Shown one piece after another: positions 1 through 7,049 of a stretch of DNA of 9,358 bases. The notes beneath the pieces were generated by a model that saw only the letters and a program-made list of their open reading frames with translations, was not told where the DNA came from and did not search any database. Origin of the DNA: CAJQQY01 sp964352225 (GTDB lineage: Bacteria; Bacteroidota; Bacteroidia; Chitinophagales; Saprospiraceae); contig CAYGRM010000269.1 of the NCBI GenBank assembly GCA_964352225.1, positions 1 to 9,358 on the forward strand, in the 5' to 3' direction. A program made the position numbers and the translations under genes. The first letter of the stretch is position 1, and each line of letters starts with the position of its first letter.

Positions 1-353
1 CTTGTAATACTATTAGCGCAAGCGTTATTGAATACCACAATGTTAAAGTTTTTAACATTTCAAATCTTTTTTCTTCGATTTGACAAGAGGAAAGTTCGAC
101 AAATGAAAAGATTCTTATATCTAAATAATCATCTTAATTGATGGTCATTAAAAATGATAGAATAAAAACTCGCAAAAACAAAACCTCTAAGAACTACTTA
201 AAAAACTGATTATCAATTATTTATGATTTAAATACTTTTTTTAAACCAACTATCAAGCCTCTTAACTTTTGTTTTCCTAACTAATCTTAGATTTTCTCCT
301 CACTCGAATTTCTATTTTGAAAAAAGAATATTTAGATCTTTCACAAAAGAAAT
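1..353. other. Mostly non-coding left flank
   Basis: This AT-rich stretch of about 350 bases holds no gene I can support. Plus-strand frame 1 is open from the window edge to a TGA at 139-141 (46 codons, including the residues RFDKRKVRQMKRF), so it could be the tail of a gene starting outside the window, but I do not recognise it. A 12-mer AACTGATTATCA at 204-215 recurs in the pckA upstream region at 4997-5008. No tRNA-like fold or array is visible. Confidence 0.5.
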
Positions 354-394
354 AAAAAAACCCTCTTACTCATTTTTAAAGTAAGAGGGTTTTG
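354..394 (-). terminator. Intrinsic terminator of the T9SS cargo gene (possibly bidirectional)
   Basis: A perfect 10-bp stem (361-370 with 380-389, core CCCTCTTAC/GTAAGAGGG) encloses a 9-nt loop. On the minus strand the stem is followed by seven T residues (354-360 read in reverse), and it starts about 25 nt after the stop codon of the minus-strand gene at 414. On the plus strand it is followed by TTTTGATTTTT, so it may also stop transcription arriving from the left. Confidence 0.9.
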
Positions 395-413
395 ATTTTT
401 CTTTTTTATAAAC

Positions 414-2252
414 CTATTTCATCATAATAAATTTACGACTCATCCAGGCATTTCCAGATCTAATTTTCACAAAATAAATTCCTGCATCCAGGTGATTTAA
501 TTGAAGTTTTTCAGTTCCATTAAAAGGTAAAGCTGAAGTTTTTTGTAAAATTTGTTCTCCTAAAGTATTAAAAACAATAATCTCTTCTAACACTAGATTG
601 CTATTATTTTCAATAGTCAAAACGTCATTAGTAGGATTTGGAAAAATCGAAATATGCTCATCTAAGAAAATATTTTGATTACTCACCGGAGCTTCGTAAG
701 AATTATCAGCTTGAACTCTAATGTAAAAATCTTCTTGAGTACTTACTCGATATTCAGCCCAAGCACCTCCTAAGATTTCAAAAGTTCTTCTCGAAATAGG
801 CCCTCCTGATTGAGTGCTTAAGGCAACTCCCCCGGCTCCCGACTCATCTAACCAAGCTACATAAAAACCACCTGAGTTAATTACTACATCATCATCAAAA
901 GGAATTAGCACCCACGAATTATCAATATAAGAATTTGCTGCAACGGACTGGGTAGCTAAAATATTTCCTGGAGAACCATCCACTCCTGAATCATCCCAAA
1001 TCTGAACTGCAAATCCAACTAAGTTTGGAGATTGAATAAGCATCTCTGTTGAAAAAATTGTAGTTGGATATTGTGGTGGTTTGATATAAATTCCAGCCCC
1101 ACTATTAGGGCTTGCCCAACTTACTACTCCATCTGGAGCAATATCAGCAACATAAGAAAATACTATCTCTGCATTGGTCGTATCTAACACATTTATCTCA
1201 GTAGAATTTAGATTATTGGAAGGATTGATATCGCCTAAATTGGAGGTCTCTACATCAAGAAAATATTGACCTGGGGCTAAATCTGTAGCCGTCATCGGGA
1301 AGGTCAATTGAGTAGATGCTCCAACATCAAGTGCTGAAATATTTTCGGTAGAAGTATAGGCAATATTTGAGTTGGCTGAATTCCGCAATTCAACTGAAAC
1401 ATTTGTCGTTTGCGCATTTTCAATATTACCTGTATTGGTAATGTTGGTTAAAAATTCAACCTCATCATAAGGTAAATAAAACTCTCCTCCATTTTTCTCA
1501 TTTTGATTCCAGCTTGGTTCGACATCATCAATTGAAATCAAAACCGTAGATGGATAATTAAACTTAATCGCATAATTGGAAGCCGGAATAACATCTGAAC
1601 TCACCTCCAAACCAATATTACCAGTAATATTTTCAATTCCAACTACTACGTCGGTAGGACAAGCTGCTACATCATTTGCAAGCATAGCATCCATCGTCAA
1701 ATACTGAAATGTGATAGAAGAATCAGCTTGGTCAAGGATTACTTGGAAGGAGTTATCTCCTACATAATCAGGATTAGCATTCACCCAAAACGGGGCATTG
1801 AGATAGGAAATTATAAACTTACCCGATCCGTCATTGTGATAGTAAACTGATCCAGGATTAGCTCCCCCATTAAAATTCAAATCGCCCATCAATGGACAAA
1901 TTAAGTTATCTCCATTTAATCCAGGAGAAGGCAGACTTGGAAAACAATGGCTGATGTTAGAAACATTATTGAAACTCATCCAGCCATTTGAGCCGATTTT
2001 AATTTGATTATAAGTTGACCAATAATATTGAAACTCCATGCCCATCGAAACAAATGCGACGGAGTTGTCATCGGCTAATCCTATCACTTCTGTTCCGACG
2101 GTAGAAATATCAATCCAATCAAAGGTAGTGCCATCTGGTTCATCAGAAGTTGACCAAGTATATCCAAAAGCATCTGGGCCTCCTTGAGCAAATGCAAATT
2201 GTTGGATGATTAAGGCAAATAGAAATACAAAAGTTCGGTAGATTTTTTTCAT
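414..2252 (-). CDS. Secreted multidomain protein with T9SS type A C-terminal sorting domain
   Basis: This gene encodes a predicted extracellular or surface-anchored protein of 612 residues exported by Sec and then by the type IX system. I chose the ATG at 2250-2252 because it opens a clean signal peptide (MKKIYRTFVFLFALIIQQFAFA, then QG); an in-frame ATG at 2294 would add 14 polar residues before it. Residues about 25-240 form a beta-rich N-terminal region with the segments IGSNGWMSF and GDLNFNGGANPG. Residues about 250-355 look like a CARDB/Ig-like module (NITNTGNIENAQ, SNLGDINPSNN), and about 360-515 are another beta-sandwich-like region (QIWDDSGVDGSPGN). The last 75 or so residues are the sorting domain: SIFPNPTNDVLTIEN, then LDAGIYFVKI and a basic end RKFIMMK. 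No catalytic motif is visible, so its role (adhesin, binding protein or matrix component) is unknown. It has its own terminator and is separated by a terminator from the upstream gene, so it is probably monocistronic. Confidence 0.88.
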   Translation of the reverse strand: MKKIYRTFVFLFALIIQQFAFAQGGPDAFGYTWSTSDEPDGTTFDWIDISTVGTEVIGLADDNSVAFVSMGMEFQYYWSTYNQIKIGSNGWMSFNNVSNISHCFPSLPSPGLNGDNLICPLMGDLNFNGGANPGSVYYHNDGSGKFIISYLNAPFWVNANPDYVGDNSFQVILDQADSSITFQYLTMDAMLANDVAACPTDVVVGIENITGNIGLEVSSDVIPASNYAIKFNYPSTVLISIDDVEPSWNQNEKNGGEFYLPYDEVEFLTNITNTGNIENAQTTNVSVELRNSANSNIAYTSTENISALDVGASTQLTFPMTATDLAPGQYFLDVETSNLGDINPSNNLNSTEINVLDTTNAEIVFSYVADIAPDGVVSWASPNSGAGIYIKPPQYPTTIFSTEMLIQSPNLVGFAVQIWDDSGVDGSPGNILATQSVAANSYIDNSWVLIPFDDDVVINSGGFYVAWLDESGAGGVALSTQSGGPISRRTFEILGGAWAEYRVSTQEDFYIRVQADNSYEAPVSNQNIFLDEHISIFPNPTNDVLTIENNSNLVLEEIIVFNTLGEQILQKTSALPFNGTEKLQLNHLDAGIYFVKIRSGNAWMSRKFIMMK

Positions 2253-2337
2253 AATTAAGTTTTTAGAATTAATTGATACATTATGAATATTCATAATTTT
2301 TACTAATGTAATTATTTTAGAGGAATTCCTTCGTATC

Positions 2338-2384
2338 CAAAAAAAGAAAATCCCGAATCATCAGTTTAGGCGATTAGGAATTTT
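2338..2384 (-). terminator. Intrinsic terminator downstream of the YciO-like gene
   Basis: Arms at 2347-2359 and 2372-2384 form a 13-position stem around a 12-nt loop. Read on the minus strand it has one G-T wobble and one mismatch; on the plus strand both positions are mismatched, so it favours minus-strand transcripts. The minus-strand tail reads TTTTCTTTTTTTGG. It lies about 40 nt after the stop codon of the gene at 2425 and upstream of the T9SS gene, so the two genes are probably separate transcription units. Confidence 0.7.
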
Positions 2385-2424
2385 GTATTTTATCTTATTT
2401 ACAAAAAAAGAATTAACGCAAATA

Positions 2425-3036
2425 TCATTTTAATACCCCCTTCCCCTCTCTCAAAATCTCAAAATCATCCGTCGTACAATCCACTATTGTACTCGGTTCA
2501 TCACTTCCTATTCCCCCATCAATAACAATATCTACACGTTTTTGAAAATCATCATGAATCAAGGAAGGGTCAATAATAAAATCTTCCGTCCCATCATCTG
2601 ACTTTAACGAAATAGAAAGTATCGGACGACCTAATGCCTCCAATATCGCCAAGGCGATTGGATTATTCGGAACTCTAACACCAATCGTTTTTCTTCTATT
2701 TTTAAAATGCCGAGGCACTTCTTTATTCGCTTTTAGAATAAAAGTAAATGCTCCAGGAACATTATCTTTTAGCAACCTAAACAGTTGATTATCAATCTGA
2801 TATACGTATTGTGAAAGTTGTTGGATATCCTTACAAATAAAAGTCAAATTCGCTTTTTCTGGATCGATTCCTCGAATTTGACAGATTCGTGCAACTGCTT
2901 TTTGATTAAAAATATCGCAACCTAATCCATAAACAGAATCAGTTGGATAAATGATGACACCTCCTTTTTCTAGAGTGTCGACAACCATTTGTACTTTTCG
3001 AGCACTTGGATTTTCTGAATGGAGTTCAAGTAACAT
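2425..3036 (-). CDS. YciO-type YrdC/Sua5 domain protein
   Basis: This is a 203-residue single-domain member of the YrdC/Sua5/YciO superfamily, whose best-known members (TsaC/Sua5) make threonylcarbamoyl-AMP from threonine, bicarbonate and ATP for t6A modification of tRNA. The fold signatures are clear: GGVIIYPTDSVYGLG at about 25-39, PGAFTFIL at 94-101 and KTIGVRVPNNP at 116-126. It resembles E. coli YciO more than TsaC. Where TsaC has the KxR motif this protein has RGI (R55-I57), and where TsaC has SxN it has S141-I-S143. It also lacks the extra C-terminal domain of long Sua5 proteins. I therefore infer a YciO subgroup protein, probably cytosolic and able to bind nucleotide or RNA, and do not assert that it is the cell's main t6A enzyme. 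The ATG at 3034-3036 gives the expected N-terminus. It is followed by its own terminator. Confidence 0.85.
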   Translation of the reverse strand: MLLELHSENPSARKVQMVVDTLEKGGVIIYPTDSVYGLGCDIFNQKAVARICQIRGIDPEKANLTFICKDIQQLSQYVYQIDNQLFRLLKDNVPGAFTFILKANKEVPRHFKNRRKTIGVRVPNNPIALAILEALGRPILSISLKSDDGTEDFIIDPSLIHDDFQKRVDIVIDGGIGSDEPSTIVDCTTDDFEILREGKGVLK

Positions 3037-3120
3037 TTTGTTTTTTTTCTGAAAGTAATAAAAAAAATTATCCCCTACTCACTAACCTTATCCTTTTATA
3101 AGACAGACCAAAGGTGAGGT

Positions 3121-3170
3121 ATAAAAAAATGCGAACCAAGCATTCGTTCAGTTCGCATTTAATTTTTTTT
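3121..3170 (-). terminator. Hairpin terminator 3' of pckA, upstream of the YciO-like gene
   Basis: A perfect 10-bp inverted repeat (AAATGCGAAC at 3127-3136 with GTTCGCATTT at 3151-3160) encloses 14 nt. It is flanked by A7 on its left and by AATTTTTTTT on its right, so it has a T-tract on either strand and can act in both directions. The minus-strand orientation matters most here, since it would end pckA transcription before the YciO-like gene. It is separated from the pckA stop codon by the long inverted repeat at 3177-3324. Confidence 0.8.
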
Positions 3171-3176
3171 AAATAT

Positions 3177-3324
3177 CCTTGCCCGTAAGGGCAATGTCAT
3201 TGACATAAACGATTTTTTGAATATCGATTTAAGAACAAGGATTTGAGATTTGAGAAGCGTTCCTTGTTCGATATTCGATATTCAAATTCCTTATGTCAAT
3301 GACATTGCCTTTCAGGGGACAAGG
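3177..3324. repeat. 148-nt nested inverted-repeat element after pckA
   Basis: The outer arms 3177-3208 and 3291-3324 are nearly exact reverse complements; they share the 19-base core GCAATGTCATTGACATAA plus a flanking CCTTG, with a few mismatches between. Inside them, 3214-3240 and 3262-3286 pair again through GAATATCGA and GAACAAGG blocks. The remaining 21-nt loop contains a tandem ATTTGAG x2 (3241-3254). The element starts 4 nt past the pckA stop codon and has no coding capacity. It could be a palindromic intergenic repeat, a miniature mobile element or a large 3' stabilising hairpin; a copy search of the genome would decide. Confidence 0.8.
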
Positions 3325-3327
3325 ATT

Positions 3328-4899
3328 TTACACCAACGCCGGGCCTGCATTCACAATCTCAGCAGAAGCTTTATCTGAATATTTCTTAAAATTATTAGTA
3401 AATAAAGTCGCTAATTTAGTTGCCGTTGCATCATACTCTTCTTCGTTTCTCCAAGTATCTCTTGGATTCAAAACTGCGTTCGGAACATCTGGACAAGTCT
3501 TAGGCATTGCCAATCCAAAAATTGGATGATTATGGAATTCCACTTTATTTAATTTCCCAGTCAACGTGGCTTTGATCATCGCACGAGTATAAGACAATTC
3601 CATTCGAGCACCTTGCCCATAACCACCACCAGTCCAACCAGTATTGATTAACCAAACGTTGATTTTTCCTTCACCTCTTCGGCTTCCTTTTTTGATTTTT
3701 TCACCTAACATCTCAGCGTACTTCGTTGGATGTAATGGTAAAAATGGAGCGCCAAAACAAGCAGAGAAAGTTGCCAATGGCTCATCAATTCCATCTTCCG
3801 TTCCAGCAATCTTTGCCGTATACCCACTTATGAAATGATACATTGCTTGCTCTGGTGTCAACTTGCTGATCGGAGGAAGTACTCCAAATGCATCACAAGT
3901 CAAAAAGAAAATATTCTCAGGTAAGTCACCTCTTGATTTAAACATGATGTTATCAATGTGGAAAATCGGATAACTCACTCGAGTATTTTGCGTGATCGAA
4001 GTATCTGCATAATTTACCGTACAACCATCTTCCTCGAAACCGATATTTTCCAACATCGCCCCAAATTTAATCGCTTTATAAATTTGAGGTTCTTTATTTG
4101 GCGAAAGGTCAATCGTCTTAGCATAACATCCACCTTCAAAATTGAAAATAGACTCCTTTGACCAACCATGCTCATCATCTCCAATCAATCTTCGCTCAGG
4201 ATCATTCGACAAAGTTGTTTTTCCAGTTCCTGACAATCCAAAGAATAATGCAGTATCTCCATTCGCACCGGTGTTCGCTGAACAATGCATAGGAAGTACA
4301 CTATTTTCTGTTGGTAAAATAAAATTCAACGCAGAGAAAATACCTTTCTTGATTTCACCAGTATAAGCACTTCCACCTACAATAATTTTCTTTTCAGTAA
4401 AATTAATGATAGAAAAATTATCTTGACGGGTTTTATGCTCTTCCACATCAGCCAAAACTGAAGGAAAAGCATACACTTCCCAATCAGGTGAAAATGTTTC
4501 CAACTCTGACTCAGTTGGTCGCAAAAACATATTATAAACAAATAAATTTTGCCATGGATACTCAGTAAAAACTCGTACGTTCAACTGGTAGTTTGGATTG
4601 GCACAAGCTGCTGCATCACGTACGTAAACCTCTTCGCACGTTTCCATGTATTCAAGCATTTTTTGATACAAGGCATCAAAAGAAGATTTCGCAATAGGGA
4701 TATTAATATCTCCCCAATCCACCTTATGTTCAGTTATCGCATCTTCTACGATGAACCGATCCTTAGGGGAACGACCAGTAAATTTTCCAGTATTAACTAC
4801 GAGGGCTCCTGCGCTACTTAATTTTCCTTGACCAAGTCTGATCGTTTTTTCAACTAATGCTGCTGGCTGAAGATTGTGTCTCTGATTTGAAGATTTCAT
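3328..4899 (-). CDS. pckA: Phosphoenolpyruvate carboxykinase (ATP)
   Basis: This encodes a full-length 523-residue ATP-dependent PEP carboxykinase, a cytosolic enzyme converting oxaloacetate and ATP to PEP, CO2 and ADP at the entry to gluconeogenesis; in some Bacteroidota-type metabolisms it can also run in the carboxylating direction. The oxaloacetate-side motif RSPKDR is at 43-48. The Mn-binding pair K185 (EIKKG) and H205 (MHCSAN) is present. The P-loop GLSGTGKT lies at 221-228, and the kinase-2/metal motif LIGDDEHGWS at about 238-247 supplies the metal-binding aspartate. The segment TGWTGGGYGQG and the C-terminal IFGLAMP block are also typical. The ATG at 4897-4899 gives an N-terminus of ordinary family length; no strong Shine-Dalgarno site is seen, as is usual for Bacteroidota. 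It is transcribed away from the Pta-N-like gene at 5298 across a shared 398-nt spacer. A palindromic element starts 4 nt after its stop codon. No key residue is missing. Confidence 0.98.
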   Translation of the reverse strand: MKSSNQRHNLQPAALVEKTIRLGQGKLSSAGALVVNTGKFTGRSPKDRFIVEDAITEHKVDWGDINIPIAKSSFDALYQKMLEYMETCEEVYVRDAAACANPNYQLNVRVFTEYPWQNLFVYNMFLRPTESELETFSPDWEVYAFPSVLADVEEHKTRQDNFSIINFTEKKIIVGGSAYTGEIKKGIFSALNFILPTENSVLPMHCSANTGANGDTALFFGLSGTGKTTLSNDPERRLIGDDEHGWSKESIFNFEGGCYAKTIDLSPNKEPQIYKAIKFGAMLENIGFEEDGCTVNYADTSITQNTRVSYPIFHIDNIMFKSRGDLPENIFFLTCDAFGVLPPISKLTPEQAMYHFISGYTAKIAGTEDGIDEPLATFSACFGAPFLPLHPTKYAEMLGEKIKKGSRRGEGKINVWLINTGWTGGGYGQGARMELSYTRAMIKATLTGKLNKVEFHNHPIFGLAMPKTCPDVPNAVLNPRDTWRNEEEYDATATKLATLFTNNFKKYSDKASAEIVNAGPALV

Positions 4900-5297
4900 A
4901 ATAAAAATTCTCGGGTTAAAAAGTTATTTTAAATTTCTATAGTTTTGATTTTTTAAAATAAAAATAGTCACTTAACGAATAGTATATAACTTAAACAACT
5001 GATTATCAGCTACTTATTGGGATTTGTATTAACCTTCGTTAAATAACTTTTTTATTTTTTACAGTCTTTTGATATAAATGGTCCACAAATTTACGGCTAA
5101 TTAATTAAAAGATATAATTATTGGTTGGGTGTTTTATTGACTTAAAAATCACTTTTTTTTTGAAGAAACATATGGATACTGTCCATAATTATAATGCATT
5201 GATTAGATTTGTAAAAATTACTACTCTTCAATAAAACCAAACATCAAACTGTTTTTTTCTAAAAATTTATTCACTAGATAACTCTAAATCCTTACGT
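4900..5297. promoter_or_regulatory. Divergent intergenic region of pckA and the Pta-N-like gene
   Basis: This 398-nt AT-rich spacer must hold the promoters for both flanking genes. Possible Bacteroidota -7 boxes (TAnnTTTG) are TAGATTTG at 5204-5211 for the plus-strand gene, about 87 nt before its ATG, and TAAATTTG on the minus strand at 5086-5093 for pckA, about 190 nt before its ATG. Neither has a convincing -33 TTG at the usual spacing, so both are tentative. An 11-bp odd palindrome CTGATTATCAG at 4999-5009 could be an operator. I see no small gene or riboswitch fold here. Confidence 0.4.
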
Positions 5298-6410
5298 ATG
5301 AAACCTCTTTACGTTGCAGCAACCGGACAACATGTGGGAAAGACTACTTCCACCCTTGGACTCGTCACCAACATTGTAGAACATGGTTATGATGTTGGCT
5401 ATTGTAAACCTGTCGGTCAACAACACCTTTATATAGAAGGTCAGATGATCGATAAAGACGTGACCTTATTTTCTCAAATTCTCGGATTCAAGATTAATGG
5501 TTCTTTGCACAGTCCTGTTGTGATAGCTAGTGGAGTGACGAAAAAATATATTGAGGATCCTTCTCAATTTCATTTTCGAGAAAATATCATTAGTGCTTCT
5601 AAGCAATTGAGTGAACAACACGAAATGGTGGTTTACGAAGGTACTGGTCACCCTGGCGTAGGAAGTGTCACCGATGTTTCGAATGCCGATGTAGCCAAAA
5701 TGTTAGGTGCTAACGTCTTGATGATTGTGGAAGGTGGGATCGGTAGTACGATCGATAAACTGACAATGAGCATCGCTCAATTTCAAAGGTATGAAATTCC
5801 AATTGTTGGGGTTATTGTCAACAAAGTAATTCCGGAAAAAATAAAAGAGGTGGAATATTATGTTGGAAAAAAACTCAAAACTTTAGGATTGGATTTGATG
5901 GGTGTTTTGCCTTTTGATAAACGATTATCATTTCCAATGATGGAAACGGTAGCCACCGCAATTAAGGGAACCGTGTTATTCAACGAACATCAATTGGACA
6001 ATCGAGTAGAGGATATTGTTGCGGGCTCTCTGGTCGCCATCAACGAATTTAATAACTTTAAGAATATCCTACTAGTGGTTAGTTCCAAGAGATTGGATGA
6101 AGCCATTGAAAAAGTGAAGTTGATTTCAAGTTTAAAGAATTTGTCCAAAACACCTATTTCTGGAGTGATCATCACCGGCGATGGTCGTCATACCTCAGGT
6201 ACACATGTTTCTGATACTTTTAAAGAATATATTGAACAACATCAGATCCCAGTTATTGCAACTGACTTGGATACTTACGGTTCTGTAGTAAAAATCAGTA
6301 GAATTGAAGTAAAAATTAATACTCGAACACCTTGGAAAACTCAGCGGGCGATTGAATTGATTCGCGAAAATGTAAACGTAGATGCAATTTTGGAGAAGTT
6401 GAAGGATTGA
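5298..6410 (+). CDS. Stand-alone BioD-like/DRTGG protein (phosphotransacetylase N-terminal-like)
   Basis: This 370-residue cytosolic protein has the architecture of the N-terminal half of long phosphotransacetylases (COG0857 type): a BioD-like P-loop domain followed by a DRTGG domain, with no catalytic PTA_PTB domain. The Walker A motif ATGQHVGKTT is at 8-17, followed by CKPVGQ at 36-41. VVYEGTGHPGVGS (111-123) and IVEGGIGSTID (about 143-153) match the BioD-like active-site region. The DRTGG part covers roughly 210-330, with GVIITGDGR at 289-297 and the later ATDLDTY. In E. coli Pta the equivalent N-terminal region mediates allosteric control by metabolites; a sensing or regulatory role here is my inference. 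It is unlikely to be dethiobiotin synthetase, because it carries the extra domain and no biotin gene is nearby. It is divergent from pckA, and a long inverted repeat follows its stop codon. Its length fits proteins commonly annotated as phosphotransacetylase family protein. Confidence 0.85.
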   Translation: MKPLYVAATGQHVGKTTSTLGLVTNIVEHGYDVGYCKPVGQQHLYIEGQMIDKDVTLFSQILGFKINGSLHSPVVIASGVTKKYIEDPSQFHFRENIISASKQLSEQHEMVVYEGTGHPGVGSVTDVSNADVAKMLGANVLMIVEGGIGSTIDKLTMSIAQFQRYEIPIVGVIVNKVIPEKIKEVEYYVGKKLKTLGLDLMGVLPFDKRLSFPMMETVATAIKGTVLFNEHQLDNRVEDIVAGSLVAINEFNNFKNILLVVSSKRLDEAIEKVKLISSLKNLSKTPISGVIITGDGRHTSGTHVSDTFKEYIEQHQIPVIATDLDTYGSVVKISRIEVKINTRTPWKTQRAIELIRENVNVDAILEKLKD

Positions 6411-6424
6411 TTTTTTGAGATTTT

Positions 6425-6552
6425 TTTTTTGACGCTGACTTTTTATGATTAGTTATGACTTTTTATGTTTTTTCGTGTTGGTGATAATTTTCCTTTGGAA
6501 AATTTAAACATTTAAAAGCCATAACCAGTCATAAAAAGTCAGCGTCAAAAAA
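6425..6552. repeat. 128-nt inverted-repeat element after the Pta-N-like gene
   Basis: Arms at 6425-6457 and 6520-6552 are reverse complements at 31 of 33 positions by my count, including the uninterrupted block GACGCTGACTTTTTATGA. The 62-nt interior holds a second perfect 8-bp hairpin (AATTTTCC-TTT-GGAAAATT, 6486-6504). A 12-nt direct repeat TGACTTTTTATG occurs at 6436-6447 and 6456-6467. The element starts 14 nt after the stop codon of the preceding gene and ends 35 nt before the next ATG. It may end transcription or stabilise the upstream mRNA, or be a dispersed palindromic repeat; it has no coding capacity. Confidence 0.82.
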
Positions 6553-6587
6553 TCACATCTCTACCATTAAATGTTATAATATAAATC

Positions 6588-7049
6588 ATGAAAAACAATA
6601 CACTTACATTTCTTCTCAGTACTTTAATTATGCTGGGATTTGCTTCATGCACTTCAACAAAAGACACTATCCTATCAGACAATTCTAACAACAAATCCAC
6701 TTTTCAAATTTTCCAAAATGGAACTTTCATCGAAGGAGATCTTGATAGCGAACCTGAAGCTATAGCTGGTGAAAAAGAATTCCTTATCACCATGTACCGC
6801 AAAATGAAATACCCTGCTTAGGGAAGACAAAAAGGAATTCAAGGTACAGTCAAAATTGAAGTAACCGTCAATGAGATGGGCAAATTAGAAGATTCAAAGG
6901 TCACCAAATCTCTCGGTAAAGATTTTGACAGAGAAGCACTTGATGCTGTTCGTAGAGGTTTTGAATTACCCTTCAAGCCAGCAATTAAGGATGGAAAACT
7001 TGTAAAAGTTAAGTATGAAATTCCTGTAAAATTTAAACTCCATGGCTAG
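6588..7049 (+). pseudogene. TonB C-terminal-domain lipoprotein, interrupted by an in-frame TAG
   Basis: The frame starting at 6588 encodes a lipoprotein signal (hydrophobic run, then GFASC with Cys21) and a linker, and stops at TAG 6819-6821 after 77 codons. The same frame then stays open for another 75 codons to a TAG at 7047-7049. Read across the stop, the product is 153 codons long and has a textbook TonB_C domain: KMKYPA-(stop)-GRQKGIQGTVKIEVTVNEMGKLEDSKV, then DREALDAVRRGFELPFKPAIKDGK, and KVKYEIPVKF near the end. Intact relatives usually have Glu, Leu or Ile after YPA, so one base change (for example GAG to TAG) explains the break. No frameshift is involved, and conservation after the stop looks undecayed. 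This could be a recent nonsense mutation, a sequencing error, or readthrough. The true terminal stop overlaps the start of the next gene by 8 nt (ATGGCTAG), so the pair was translationally coupled. TonB_C lipoproteins in Bacteroidota may act in envelope energy transduction or protein contacts; the partner is unknown. Confidence 0.85.

Noticed and set aside
1..141. Tail of a coding gene in plus frame 1
   Set aside because: Forty-six open codons end at TGA 139-141, but there is no family resemblance, and this length can arise by chance; kept only as a note.
2253..2294. Upstream start ATG at 2294 for the T9SS cargo gene
   Set aside because: It would put 14 polar residues in front of a standard signal peptide that starts at the ATG at 2252.
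3177..3324. Insertion sequence or CRISPR repeat
   Set aside because: There is no transposase frame and no regular repeat-spacer pattern; the structure is one nested inverted repeat. A non-autonomous mobile element stays possible.
3293..3529. 78-codon plus-strand open frame overlapping the 3' end of pckA
   Set aside because: It lies antisense to well-conserved pckA codons and begins inside the palindromic element; it has no recognisable features. The other plus-strand frames within 3644-4821 are antisense shadows of pckA in the same way.
5298..6410. Dethiobiotin synthetase (bioD)
   Set aside because: The P-loop domain is BioD-like, but the protein is far longer, has a DRTGG domain and has no biotin genes next to it.
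6588..6821. Complete 77-residue small lipoprotein
   Set aside because: The conserved TonB_C domain continues in the same frame right after the TAG, so this is the front part of a larger interrupted gene.
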